This document shows positions 9,475-19,239 of a stretch of 64,000 nt of DNA, piece by piece (position 1 is the first letter of the stretch; each line of letters opens with the position of its first letter). Both the position numbers and the translations under genes were made by a program. The notes beneath the pieces were generated by a model that was not told the DNA's origin, searched no databases, and worked only from the letters and a program-made list of their open reading frames with translations. The DNA lies in the NCBI GenBank assembly GCA_944322675.1, contig CALUPO010000006.1, positions 1 through 64,000 on the forward strand. The letters are read 5' to 3'. This stretch comes from Candidatus Gastranaerophilales bacterium (GTDB lineage Bacteria; Cyanobacteriota; Vampirovibrionia; Gastranaerophilales; Gastranaerophilaceae).

Positions 9475-10869
9475 ATGTTAAAATTTGATTATAATAATAT
9501 AAAAGCCGATATTGTTGGTGAGGAAAACGGGATAGATATTGAGACTGCTTTTCAAAATTATAAAAATCAAATTTCTAAAATAATAATGCATTTAAACTCA
9601 ATAAAAGATAAACCAGGCTCAATGCTTCAATGGATGAATCTTGGTTATAATGAAGAAACTGTTTGGTATGTAAAAGAATATGCAGCACTTGTCGAAGGAA
9701 GATTTGATAATGTGCTGGTACTTGGAATAGGCGGCTCTGCACTTGGAGGCATGGCTGTGTGTGAGTCATTACTTCCAGCTTATTGGAATTTACTTTCCAA
9801 AGAAAAAAGAAATAATTTACCAAGATTATTTTTTCTTGATAATATAGATCCTGACCAAATGAATGGATTACTTGATATTCTTGATTTAACACGAACATTG
9901 GTATGTGTTGTTACAAAATCCGGTTCAACAGCTGAAACAATGTCACAATATATGATAATTAAAAATAAACTTGAGGATTTACTTGATGAAAATTATCGTA
10001 AAAATATAGTTGCAATAACAGATCAAAATACAGGTATATTAAGACAACTTTCAGATCAAGAAGGATATAAAACTTTTATTGTACCTGATGATGTTGGCGG
10101 AAGATTTTCAGTCTTTTCATCTGTAGGTTTACTTCCATTTGCACTTGTTGGTATTGATATTGATCAACTTATGCAAGGGGTCAAGGATATGGATTTGGCC
10201 TTAAAAAATACTGATATATGGAATAATATAGCAGCACAAAATGCCTTAATACATTATTTGCTTGATAGAGAAAAGGGTAAAAATATTTCTGTTATGATGC
10301 CTTATTCAAATAAACTTAAATATGTTGCTGATTGGTATATTCAACTTTGGGCTGAATCATTAGGTAAAGAAACAGATAAAGATGGTAATATTGTGAATGT
10401 TGGTCAAACACCAATAAAAGCTGTTGGAGCAACAGATCAACATTCACAAATACAACTTTTTAATGAAGGACCAAATAATAAAATAATAAACTTTATACGT
10501 GTTGAAAACTTTAATACCACTTTAGAAATACCAAAGATATTTGATTATACTGGCATTGGATATTTAGGTGGTAAAACTATAAATTATCTTTTAAATGCTG
10601 AAGCTGATGCTACAAAAGTTGCATTAACGGATTATAAACGCCCTAATGTAACAATAAGCATTGAAAAAATAGACGCATATCATATAGGTCAACTTTTATA
10701 TATGCTTGAAGTACAAACAGCTATTGCAGGTGAGTTGTATAATATTGATACATACAATCAACCCGGTGTTGAACAAGCAAAAAATTACACTTATGCCCTT
10801 ATGGGACGTGTAGGTTATGAAGACTCGCGACAAATATTGGAAAGAAAAATGAACTCATCTTTAATTTAA
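9475..10869 (+). CDS. pgi: Glucose-6-phosphate isomerase
   Basis: 464 residues; interconverts glucose 6-phosphate and fructose 6-phosphate. SIS-domain motifs are clear: LGIGGSALGGMAVCE, TKSGSTAETMSQ, GGRFSVFSSVGLLP, QLWAESLGKE (catalytic Glu) and GATDQHSQIQL. Ribosome site GAGGGAG lies just upstream. It is monocistronic, and its stop shares a TTAA with the convergent adaptor gene. Confidence 0.97.
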   Translation: MLKFDYNNIKADIVGEENGIDIETAFQNYKNQISKIIMHLNSIKDKPGSMLQWMNLGYNEETVWYVKEYAALVEGRFDNVLVLGIGGSALGGMAVCESLLPAYWNLLSKEKRNNLPRLFFLDNIDPDQMNGLLDILDLTRTLVCVVTKSGSTAETMSQYMIIKNKLEDLLDENYRKNIVAITDQNTGILRQLSDQEGYKTFIVPDDVGGRFSVFSSVGLLPFALVGIDIDQLMQGVKDMDLALKNTDIWNNIAAQNALIHYLLDREKGKNISVMMPYSNKLKYVADWYIQLWAESLGKETDKDGNIVNVGQTPIKAVGATDQHSQIQLFNEGPNNKIINFIRVENFNTTLEIPKIFDYTGIGYLGGKTINYLLNAEADATKVALTDYKRPNVTISIEKIDAYHIGQLLYMLEVQTAIAGELYNIDTYNQPGVEQAKNYTYALMGRVGYEDSRQILERKMNSSLI

Positions 10870-11729
10870 TGTTTTGTATCAATAATTATAGTTAAAGGCA
10901 TTCCTTGTCTTAAGAAGCCATCGTCATTATCTATATAAACTCTTATCTGATATACGAGATCAGTTCGAAGATTTGTAGTTTCAACTGTTTTTGGGGTGAA
11001 TTCTGCAACAGGCGAAATAAAACCTATTGTTCCTTTATATTCTCTTGGTTTGCCTGTATTAGGATTTATACTATCAGTTTTTACAATAGCATTTGTGCCA
11101 TATTGAATATTACCTAAATCTTTTTCATTGACATAAGCACGAACCCATATTGGATAATTTTTAGTTAAAGTATAAATACTTTGATTAGGATTAACAATAG
11201 CTCCTTCTTCCTCAATACGAGTTGTAATTATACCATCAGATGGAGAATATAATTTTGTATCATCTAAATTTATTTTATCTATATTATTTTGAGCAAGCAC
11301 TTGCATATATTGTGCATAAGTTTCATTTTTTCTTTCCAAAAAAGTATCACATTGTTGTTTTGAGGTAATATTTTCTTCACATAATTCAATATGTCTTTTA
11401 TAGTCATTATTTGCTTTCGTCATCAAAGCCTTAGATTGTAATATTAAAGCCTTAGATTTGTTATATGACGCTTCATAATCACGATTATCTAAAATAGCAA
11501 GCAAATCTCCTTTTTTAACTACATCACCTTCTTCATACAACATTTTTTCAATACGACCCGCTACTTTAAATGCAAGATCAACTGTTCTTATCTCAATATT
11601 ACCATTTAATATTATTTTATCCTTATTTTTAAGTTTATTTCTATAATTCATATATAATAAAATTGACAATATGAAAATAATAAATATTAACAAAATTATT
11701 AAAATAAGTTTTAATTTTTTATTGTTCAA
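10866..11729 (-). CDS. HlyD-family periplasmic adaptor, YbhG-like
   Basis: 287 residues: an N-terminal membrane anchor (about 7-26), a biotinyl-lipoyl half-motif LAFKVAGRIEKMLYEEGD, a short coiled-coil hairpin (about 95-160), then WVRAYVNEKDLG and FISPVAEFTPKTVETTNLRT. The last segment matches the YbhG signature (adaptor of the YbhFSR ABC exporter) closely. It is coupled (4-base overlap) to the outer-membrane channel gene upstream. No ABC or RND pump gene follows, so the inner-membrane partner must be encoded elsewhere. Confidence 0.88.
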   Translation of the reverse strand: MNNKKLKLILIILLIFIIFILSILLYMNYRNKLKNKDKIILNGNIEIRTVDLAFKVAGRIEKMLYEEGDVVKKGDLLAILDNRDYEASYNKSKALILQSKALMTKANNDYKRHIELCEENITSKQQCDTFLERKNETYAQYMQVLAQNNIDKINLDDTKLYSPSDGIITTRIEEEGAIVNPNQSIYTLTKNYPIWVRAYVNEKDLGNIQYGTNAIVKTDSINPNTGKPREYKGTIGFISPVAEFTPKTVETTNLRTDLVYQIRVYIDNDDGFLRQGMPLTIIIDTKH

Positions 11730-13108
11730 TTAATATTACCTCCACATGCTTTAAATAATGAAATTAAACTAATAAGTTTTGCTGTTTTAGTTTCCAAATA
11801 ATATTTTTTTAATTTTAAATATTCAATATTTTTTTGTAAAATATCTTGATTACCAATAACTCCTTTTTTATATTTCTTAGCTTCATAATTTAACTTTTTA
11901 TTTTCCATTAAAAGCAGCTGGTAAGTTTGATTTTCAATTTTTTTATTTTCTTTTAAATCAAACAAACTATCATTAATTTCTTTCTGAGCATTCAATATTG
12001 ACTTAAAGTAGTTTTCAAAAAGTTGTTCATATTGATTTTTTTTTAACTTTAAATTAGCTATTTTTTTCCCACCCATAAAAATATCAACAATAGCACCTGT
12101 TAAAATTGATGCAAGAGTTGCTTCCCAAGAAAAAAAATTTCCAACTCCAAATGTATTAAAAACATAAGCACCGTAAAGCTTAAAACTTGGAAAAAATTCC
12201 TTTCTTGCCACTTTTACATCAATTTTTAACGATTTTAATTGTTCCTCTAAAGATAATATATCAGGACGTAAAAAAATAATATTTGAATCCAAATACTTAG
12301 GAATTTTATATTTTCCATTATCAAATTCATAAATTGATAAATGTTTAACCTTAAAATCATTAATGTCACATCCATCAGGCGAAAGAAGAATAAAAAAAGC
12401 AGTTCTTAGGGTATTATATTTTTTATATAAATTATCCAAATTATTTTTTTCATTTATATAATTTTGTTGACTATACAATTTTTGAATACTATTTGAAACT
12501 CCTTTTTGTTCTTTTTTTTCCTCCATTTTATAAATTTTATAACTCATTTCAGTTATTTGATTTTGAAGTGAAATTAATTCATCTAAATAAATCAAATTGA
12601 TATAAGTCGAAACCAGATTTGAAATTATACTTAAAATAGCCAGCCTATGTTCATAAACACAGGATTTTTTAAGTAACTTTATACTTTGAGTTTTATTTCT
12701 ATTTTTTAAAAGTAAATCAATTTCATAATTCAAAAAAAAGGGTAAAATAAAACCATTACTTTCATAATTACGAAAATTACTTATATGCGGTATTTTTATT
12801 CCATTATAAAAAGGAGCAACATGCAGATGAGGAAGCTCATCAGATATACTTAACTTCTCAAGTTGATGATATTTTTCTATTTTTAAAACAGCAGATTTTA
12901 TATCATGATTATTATTTAATGCAATATATATATAATTATCTAAATATTTATCATAAAATTTAGAAAAGAAATTTATATTAAAATCACAAGTATTCATGTC
13001 ACTATATTTTTTAGTATAAGCACTAAATCCGACACAATATCCTAATGTATTGGAGAAAATTAAAAATATATTTAATAATATAATTATTTTTTTAATTAAA
13101 TTTTTCAT
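11726..13108 (-). CDS. TolC-like outer membrane efflux channel (OEP family)
   Basis: 460 residues with an N-terminal signal segment (about 1-25) and long helical OEP repeats. It shows family-like segments: YIALNNNHDIKSAVLKIEKY early, FLRPDILSLEEQLKSLKIDV in the middle, and SFKLYGAYVFNTFGVGNFFSWEATL. It resembles the NodT/CusC group, but no clear lipobox is seen. It is first in a two-gene unit with the YbhG-like adaptor. Substrate unknown. Confidence 0.82.
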   Translation of the reverse strand: MKNLIKKIIILLNIFLIFSNTLGYCVGFSAYTKKYSDMNTCDFNINFFSKFYDKYLDNYIYIALNNNHDIKSAVLKIEKYHQLEKLSISDELPHLHVAPFYNGIKIPHISNFRNYESNGFILPFFLNYEIDLLLKNRNKTQSIKLLKKSCVYEHRLAILSIISNLVSTYINLIYLDELISLQNQITEMSYKIYKMEEKKEQKGVSNSIQKLYSQQNYINEKNNLDNLYKKYNTLRTAFFILLSPDGCDINDFKVKHLSIYEFDNGKYKIPKYLDSNIIFLRPDILSLEEQLKSLKIDVKVARKEFFPSFKLYGAYVFNTFGVGNFFSWEATLASILTGAIVDIFMGGKKIANLKLKKNQYEQLFENYFKSILNAQKEINDSLFDLKENKKIENQTYQLLLMENKKLNYEAKKYKKGVIGNQDILQKNIEYLKLKKYYLETKTAKLISLISLFKACGGNIN

Positions 13109-13181
13109 TATAATTTAAATCTAAACTAAAACTAAAATGAAAAATATTAAACACTTAACTACACATAAGATTAATAAAAAA

Positions 13182-13721
13182 TCAGCATTTTGAATTTAAG
13201 TAATACCATTGAATTTTATTTCTAATATAATTGCCTACTTGATTTTGACTAATAGAAGGTTCAAAAGGCAAACAAATAATATCAATTTTTCCAATATTTG
13301 ATATATTTAAATTAGTTTTCTTGATAATACCATTTTTTATTTTTTGTCCTATTTCATAATGAGTTTGCCAATCATAAGGTTTTAAAGAATATAATTTACA
13401 TAAATAGGCAATATGAGAACACATTTTTTCAAATTGTATTTTTACAATAGGATAATTTCCAGGATTTTGTAGACTCTTAAATCCTGCCATAGCACACAAA
13501 GCGACACCTATTCGACCCGTATTCATACCTCCTGTATGTGGAGCATAAGCTCCATCATTACAAACTAAATTATCTTCGGGTTTATAAATACCTTCAACAA
13601 CATTGGAAATATTTTTATTTTTATCATATTCATAAAGATAATGATAACTTCTTTTATCAGTATTATTAGCATTATAAGTTCCAGCTGTCCAATGTATAAC
13701 TCCACCATTATATTTTGTCAT
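13182..13721 (-). CDS. N-acetylmuramoyl-L-alanine amidase (Amidase_2/PGRP type), no signal peptide
   Basis: 179 residues covering the amidase domain alone. Zinc-site positions of the T7-lysozyme type are visible: H10 in IHWTAG, H121 in QTHYEIGQ, and C150 or D147 in KIDIICLP. NTGRIGVALCAM matches the family core. There is no signal peptide or cell-wall-binding domain, as in phage endolysins, so it may be a phage remnant or a cytoplasmic/lysis-released enzyme. AGAGG lies 8 bases before the ATG. No other phage gene is nearby. Confidence 0.82.
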   Translation of the reverse strand: MTKYNGGVIHWTAGTYNANNTDKRSYHYLYEYDKNKNISNVVEGIYKPEDNLVCNDGAYAPHTGGMNTGRIGVALCAMAGFKSLQNPGNYPIVKIQFEKMCSHIAYLCKLYSLKPYDWQTHYEIGQKIKNGIIKKTNLNISNIGKIDIICLPFEPSISQNQVGNYIRNKIQWYYLNSKC

Positions 13722-13946
13722 TTTTTTTACCTCTTATAAATACATTATTCAATTATATCAAAATTATATATATTACAAAAGTAAATAATTAGCTTGACAA
13801 CTAAAATAACTACAATTCAAGGTTACTAAGTTAATGTTTTATTTAAAAAATAAAAAAAGATACAAAAATATACAATCAATAAATGTTTTATCATTTTTTT
13901 GGTATGATAAACTATGTAAGTAAAATTAAATAAGTTTTGAGGTTTT

Positions 13947-15512
13947 ATGCAGCAAATTTTAATATTTTTAATGTTTATTTTAAGTCAAAATGCTTCACAT
14001 GCAATGAGAATTGATGAAAATATTGACAAGATATTTGCACCTGTATCAGATATATTATCAAGTCTTGTTTTTTATCCTATAGATATTTTTGGTTCTAAAA
14101 TACCAATTACAATATTATGGATATTAATAGGAGGATTATTTTTCACAATATATTTCAAGTGTATTCCAATTTGGGGATTTAAACATTCACTTGGTTTAAT
14201 TTTAGGTTCAAAAGATAAGGATAACAATGATAGTGCAAGTGGAGAGGTTTCATCTTTTCAAGCCCTTGCAACAGCTTTATCAGGAACATTAGGACTTGGA
14301 AGCATAGCCGGTGTTGCTGTTGCTATTTCAATTGGTGGGCCTGGTGCAACTTTTTGGATTTTGGTTGGTGCCATTTTAGGAATGTCATTAAAATTTGCAG
14401 AAAGCTCACTTGCTGTTAAACATAGACGTTTTAATGAAGATGGTACAATTTCAGGTGGACCTATGCATTATATTGTTTTTGGATTAACAAAAAAAGGAAA
14501 ACGGAAACTTGGTGAGATTCTTGCTATTATTTTCGCAATTTTTCTCCTTCTTGGTTCATTAGGCGGTGGTAACATGTTTCAAAGTAATCAAGCTTGTCAG
14601 CAATTTATCCATATGACTGGTGATACAAACAGTATATTTGCAAATCACGTTTGGATTTGCGGTTTAGGCATTGCTCTATTTGTTGGCTTAACTATAATAG
14701 GAGGTATAAAAAGTATAGCAAAAGTAACTGAAAAAATAGTTCCATTTATGTGCTTATTATATATATTTCTTGGTGGAGCCTTAATATTAATGCATTTTAA
14801 TCTTATACCTCATGTTATAATAACTATAATAAAAGAAGCTTTTGTTCCACAAGCAATCTATGGTGGTGTAGCAGGCACAATTATTATAGGTTTACGAAGA
14901 AGTGTGCAATCAAATGAAGCAGGAACTGGTTCAGCACCAATAGCCTATGCCACAGTTAAAACAAGAGAACCTATATCTCAAGGATTGGTTTCTCTTTTAG
15001 AACCTTTTATTTCTGGATGTATGTGTACTTTAACAGCTCTTGTTATTATTTTAACAGGAAGTTATAAAAATTATACAGATGGCATTTCAGGCATTGAAAT
15101 TACGTCTTCTGCATTTTCAAATGTTATTCCTTATTCTGATTATATATTATCAATTGTCATTATTTTATTTGCAGTTTCAACTATCATTTCATGGGCATAT
15201 TATGGTCAAAAAGGCTGGACTTATCTTTTTGGTGAAGGTAAAAAAAGAATATTAGTTTATCAAGTAATATTTTGTTCATTTATTATAATCGGCTCAAGTA
15301 TGAATTTAAGAAGTATTGTTGATTTCACTGATGCAGGAATGCTTGCAATGAGTGTTCCTAATTTAATAGCTATTTATTTCTTACTTCCTGATTTAAAGAA
15401 TGATTTAAAAGAATATTGCCTTAAACATAATATAAATAATAACTTCATTAAAGGCTGGTTTAAAACATCTAAATCTCAAGAAACAATAAATGAGGAAAAG
15501 ATAAATGTTTAA
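13947..15512 (+). CDS. Sodium:alanine/glycine symporter, AGCS family
   Basis: 521 residues with about 11 membrane segments. The family core is clear: GTLGLGSIAGVAVAISIGGPGATFWILVGAILGMSLKFAE, then GGPMHYI, GGNMFQSNQ, RRSVQSNEAGTGSAPIAYA and SWAYYGQKGWTYLFG. It imports small neutral amino acids with Na+. A hydrophobic N-terminus precedes a short periplasmic segment, as in other members. Its stop shares a TTAA with rnhC. Confidence 0.93.
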   Translation: MQQILIFLMFILSQNASHAMRIDENIDKIFAPVSDILSSLVFYPIDIFGSKIPITILWILIGGLFFTIYFKCIPIWGFKHSLGLILGSKDKDNNDSASGEVSSFQALATALSGTLGLGSIAGVAVAISIGGPGATFWILVGAILGMSLKFAESSLAVKHRRFNEDGTISGGPMHYIVFGLTKKGKRKLGEILAIIFAIFLLLGSLGGGNMFQSNQACQQFIHMTGDTNSIFANHVWICGLGIALFVGLTIIGGIKSIAKVTEKIVPFMCLLYIFLGGALILMHFNLIPHVIITIIKEAFVPQAIYGGVAGTIIIGLRRSVQSNEAGTGSAPIAYATVKTREPISQGLVSLLEPFISGCMCTLTALVIILTGSYKNYTDGISGIEITSSAFSNVIPYSDYILSIVIILFAVSTIISWAYYGQKGWTYLFGEGKKRILVYQVIFCSFIIIGSSMNLRSIVDFTDAGMLAMSVPNLIAIYFLLPDLKNDLKEYCLKHNINNNFIKGWFKTSKSQETINEEKINV

Positions 15513-16414
15513 AGTTCATTATACGTTTTAAAATGAATTTTAGCTACATTTTTTAAATCATCTTTATTATATTTTTGAATAAACTCTTTTGCAGCTTCAA
15601 TTGTTTGTTTTGAAGCACCTTTTGGAAAATTAATACCATAATTTAAAGATAAACTTTCAATTTTTTCAACAAAAGCATTACGAGCCAAAATAGAAGCACA
15701 GGCAACTGCAATATCCGATTCTGCTTTAATTTTTTGTTCTAAAATAATATTTTTCCCGTTTTTCATTAATGCATTTTTAATCAAACTTTCATCTGCAAAT
15801 TTATCAGACAAAGCATATTCACAAGGATATTTATTTAAAATATTTTCAATAACACGAGCATGCCCCCAAGCAAGAAGTTTATTTAAATTCTTAAATTTTA
15901 AATATAATTCATTATATTTTAAAGGTGATATCATAACTATAGACCATATAGAATTTTTTTGTATTTCAAGACTTAGTTTTTTTATGATCTTATCATTTAT
16001 TTTTTTACTATCCTTTACTCCCATATTGATAAATTTTGTTTTATTTTCATTATTAACACACACACCTGCAACAACAAGCGGACCAAAAAAGTCACCCTTT
16101 CCTGACTCATCCACACCTATATATGAACTATAACTAGAATTTGATGTTGTTTTTTTATCATTACTTTCAACAAAATTATCACTCAAATAATTATATTCAA
16201 TATTAAATTCTTTAATTAAATTTTTAACAACATCGTCAATATTACTTCCCTGAATAACAAATTTTCCACTTTGATAAAACACAGCTTTAAATTTTGGACA
16301 TTTTGATGCAAAAATAGCATGCTGTTGGGCTTCAAAAATGACATCATATGTTAATAAAAAGTTTTTTAATTTATATTCACAGTCCAAACTAAATTTATGA
16401 GAAAAAACATTCAT
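15509..16414 (-). CDS. rnhC: Ribonuclease HIII
   Basis: 301 residues: an N-terminal TBP-like substrate-binding domain (DUF3378) and a C-terminal RNase H domain with VDESGKGDFFGPLVVAG, whose acidic residues include the family's Asp-Glu pair, and VKDSKKIND. RNase HIII removes RNA from RNA/DNA hybrids and is typical of Firmicutes and some Cyanobacteria-related lineages. It starts 14 bases after the lytic transglycosylase gene with GAGG upstream, so the two are probably co-transcribed. Confidence 0.95.
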   Translation of the reverse strand: MNVFSHKFSLDCEYKLKNFLLTYDVIFEAQQHAIFASKCPKFKAVFYQSGKFVIQGSNIDDVVKNLIKEFNIEYNYLSDNFVESNDKKTTSNSSYSSYIGVDESGKGDFFGPLVVAGVCVNNENKTKFINMGVKDSKKINDKIIKKLSLEIQKNSIWSIVMISPLKYNELYLKFKNLNKLLAWGHARVIENILNKYPCEYALSDKFADESLIKNALMKNGKNIILEQKIKAESDIAVACASILARNAFVEKIESLSLNYGINFPKGASKQTIEAAKEFIQKYNKDDLKNVAKIHFKTYNEL

Positions 16415-16428
16415 TTAATAAACCTCAA

Positions 16429-18408
16429 TTATTTATAAATATTATTGTAATTCCAATAAGTTGAAAAAACTTTTCTCACATAATGTTTTGATTCAGGATA
16501 CGGAATATTTTCGATAACTTCATCTATATCATTATTATTAGTGTATGTTTGCCAAGTTTTAATATTATTATGTCCTCCATTATACCCTGCAATTGCATAA
16601 AGAATATTATCACAATCCTTTATAACATAATTTAAATATGCAGTTCCAAGTTTTAAGTTATCTTCCGGGTTATATAATGAATTATAATAAAGTTTATAAT
16701 TTTTAGCAGTAAAATCAGCTGTTGCAGGCATCAATTGCATTAAGCCAATTGCTCCGGATTTACTTTTTGCATTGACATCAAAATGACTTTCTTCTTTAAT
16801 TAATGAAATTACAAGATATGGATCTAAATTCCAAATTGAACTATATGCATTTATCTTAGCTGCATAATGTAAAGGAAATACAAGCTTATAAACTTCATCA
16901 TAAAATAAAGGTTTTACTTCAAGCTTGTCAAATGCAATTTTTGCAAGATTAACGGAACGTACATAATTTCCTTTTTTATATTCTATCCAACTATCAATAA
17001 ATTTAGTGTCAAAATCAATCTGTTCTAAAAGTGAATAATCATCTAAATCAATAATTTTCATAACCAATGACATATCTTTTGGACTCAATTTTGTATAATT
17101 GATTGGAAATTGAGGATTTATAAATTTTTCACTTAAATACTTATAATTTCGTCTAAGCTTAACATCATTTTTATTATTTAATTTACTATTTGCACGAAAA
17201 GCATAATAACTATTTGGATATTTTGATACTACATCCTTAAAATAAGAATTTGCCTCTGAATAATTACGTTCCATTTGAGCCAACTTACCAAGCCAAAATA
17301 AAATTCTTGGACTTGCCTGAGTATTATTATATAAATCTGCATGTTTTAAAGCATACATTTTAGCAGTTTTATAACTTTTATTTTTATAAAAATACCAAAA
17401 AATCTCCCACAATGCCTCAGAAGCAAAATTACCATTTTTAAAATCATTATAAATTTCAAAATAATAATTAAGAGCATTTTTTTGACTTTCCCAATGAGCT
17501 AAATTATATAACACATAATCAAGCCCACATTTTGAAGGATTTTTTTCGATAATTTTTTTTGCATTTATCCATCCATTTTTTTTATTTTGAAAAAGTGCAA
17601 CATAATTTGAAATTGCATTATACAAAATATCATTTTCCAACTCACAATTTGTATTCATTAACCCTTTTTCAAAAACATTCTTTGCAACATTATACTTTCC
17701 TATCTTTGAATAAGAAAAACCAAGATAAGGCCATAAATCTAAATCATTTAACTTATCTAAATAAAATATACAATCACTATATAACCCATTTTCAAATGAC
17801 GATATCCCGATTATTTTTTTATAATTATCATTTAATGGCAAGTTTAATTTCTTTATTTGTCTTAATACATTTTTACTTAATTTACCATCAGGAGCATATT
17901 CAATATATTTTATAAAATATAAAAGAGAATCTTTTCTTTCACCTATATTCAATATTTCGTTAACTAAGCCTAAATAATAATTAGCAGCAATTCCAAAATC
18001 AGTTTTTGGATATTTTTTAATAAGAATAGTGAATGTTTCAAAAGCCATTTTATAATTTTTATCATTATAATATGATAAACCTAAATAATAATAAGCTTTT
18101 GGAGTCAATATTGTATCAGGAAATGACTTAACAAATTTTAAATAATAATTACAAGCCGTTTGATAATCATTTAACTTATAGGCATTTTGAGCTTGATGAA
18201 TTATTGCAAATTTATATAAGGGACTAAACTTTGGAATTTTAGAAAAATTATAATAAGCATTTTGAAAATCATTCTTTTGCTCAAAAGCAAGACCTTGTTT
18301 ATAAATTTTAAATGCCTTGCCTGTAAAATCAAAATCCTTATAATGTATTCCTACATATAAACAAATAATACATATTAATAAACATAAAAATAAACTTAAT
18401 TTTTTCAT
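16429..18408 (-). CDS. Soluble-type lytic murein transglycosylase with TPR repeats
   Basis: About 659 residues from the ATG at 18408 (GAAG 5 bases upstream; an in-frame GTG at 18414 is the alternative). An N-terminal hydrophobic segment (1-20) exports it to the periplasm. Tetratricopeptide-like repeats fill most of the protein (e.g. PKAYYYLGLSYYNDKNYKMA). The C-terminal SLT domain has SLIKEESHFDVNAKSKSGA (catalytic Glu near 537), GLMQLMPATA and AGYNGG. It resembles Slt70: cleavage of glycan strands with 1,6-anhydro product. Confidence 0.93.
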   Translation of the reverse strand: MKKLSLFLCLLICIICLYVGIHYKDFDFTGKAFKIYKQGLAFEQKNDFQNAYYNFSKIPKFSPLYKFAIIHQAQNAYKLNDYQTACNYYLKFVKSFPDTILTPKAYYYLGLSYYNDKNYKMAFETFTILIKKYPKTDFGIAANYYLGLVNEILNIGERKDSLLYFIKYIEYAPDGKLSKNVLRQIKKLNLPLNDNYKKIIGISSFENGLYSDCIFYLDKLNDLDLWPYLGFSYSKIGKYNVAKNVFEKGLMNTNCELENDILYNAISNYVALFQNKKNGWINAKKIIEKNPSKCGLDYVLYNLAHWESQKNALNYYFEIYNDFKNGNFASEALWEIFWYFYKNKSYKTAKMYALKHADLYNNTQASPRILFWLGKLAQMERNYSEANSYFKDVVSKYPNSYYAFRANSKLNNKNDVKLRRNYKYLSEKFINPQFPINYTKLSPKDMSLVMKIIDLDDYSLLEQIDFDTKFIDSWIEYKKGNYVRSVNLAKIAFDKLEVKPLFYDEVYKLVFPLHYAAKINAYSSIWNLDPYLVISLIKEESHFDVNAKSKSGAIGLMQLMPATADFTAKNYKLYYNSLYNPEDNLKLGTAYLNYVIKDCDNILYAIAGYNGGHNNIKTWQTYTNNNDIDEVIENIPYPESKHYVRKVFSTYWNYNNIYK

Positions 18409-18650
18409 AATCACTTCAAATTATAAACTATATACAAAAAAGAACACATATAAACTTTAGTCATAAATATAATTGTGATAACTTATAAATTCAATAATAA
18501 TTTTATATATGGATAAAAATAAAATACTTCAAATAAAATTAAATATAAATAGAAAAGTTGAACTTAGAAATATATTCATAAAATACCCCAAAAATAAAAT
18601 TATAAAAAATTATATTTACCTTAATGAGTTTAAAATACTAACAAAATAAA

Positions 18651-19238
18651 TCATTCAGCATAATCTAACTGTAACTGCTCATTTGAATTATTCTGAATAT
18701 GAGTCATATTAGTTTCATAACTTTGTTTATGTTTTGTTAAATACATTTGCCCATTCCTTACAATTTGTTGAATTTGTGTTAAATCTGTTTCTAAATTATT
18801 TAACACCTGCTCAGCATATACCTCAGCACCTTCACGTATTTTTGATGCTTCATCAAGAGCATGATTTCGTATTGATTCAGCTTCATCCAGAGCACGGCGT
18901 TTAATATCCTCACAATCCGCAATAACCTGCTCTCGTATTTTTTGTGCTTCAACTTGAACAGCACGTAACAATTCAGATTCACTTAACACTCTTCCTGCTT
19001 CATTTTGAGCATCAGCAATTATTCTATCTGCTCTTTGCTGAGCTTCAAGTTGAATTTCATCTTTACGTTTTAAAAGCCTTTCAGCTTCACGAATATCCTC
19101 AGGCAAAGCATCATGAATCCTGTCAAGTAATGTTTCCATTGCTTCACTATCAATCATAACCTTTCCAACCAATCTAAAACCGGTATCAAGTATATAATTT
19201 GCTCTGTCTAATAATTCTTGCACTCTTATTTGTGTCAT
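18651..19238 (-). CDS. Coiled-coil protein (ATP synthase B/DivIVA-like helix) downstream of coaD
   Basis: 195 residues, almost entirely charged helix. Residues about 55-150 contain repeated 11-residue units such as ALDEAESIRNHALDEASKIR, like ATP-synthase b-subunit or DivIVA helices. There is no membrane segment. Start MTQIRVQELLDRANYILDTG. Similar proteins sit beside coaD in several Gram-positive and related genomes, where they are loosely annotated as ATPase; the function is not established. The ATG overlaps nothing and lies one base after the coaD stop. Confidence 0.78.
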   Translation of the reverse strand: MTQIRVQELLDRANYILDTGFRLVGKVMIDSEAMETLLDRIHDALPEDIREAERLLKRKDEIQLEAQQRADRIIADAQNEAGRVLSESELLRAVQVEAQKIREQVIADCEDIKRRALDEAESIRNHALDEASKIREGAEVYAEQVLNNLETDLTQIQQIVRNGQMYLTKHKQSYETNMTHIQNNSNEQLQLDYAE

Positions 19239-19239
19239 T

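Noticed and set aside
13794-13799. TTGACA upstream of the Na+/alanine symporter
   Set aside because: No acceptable -10 box at 15-19 bases on the plus strand.
17559-17915. Long plus-strand open frame inside the transglycosylase gene
   Set aside because: It is antisense to well-supported TPR coding sequence and has no ribosome site or family resemblance.
18509-18649. 46-codon plus-strand frame between the transglycosylase and the coiled-coil gene
   Set aside because: No ribosome site, Lys/Asn/Ile composition expected from AT-rich DNA, and no neighbour on the same strand. Kept out of the gene list, though it fills most of the gap exactly up to 18649.
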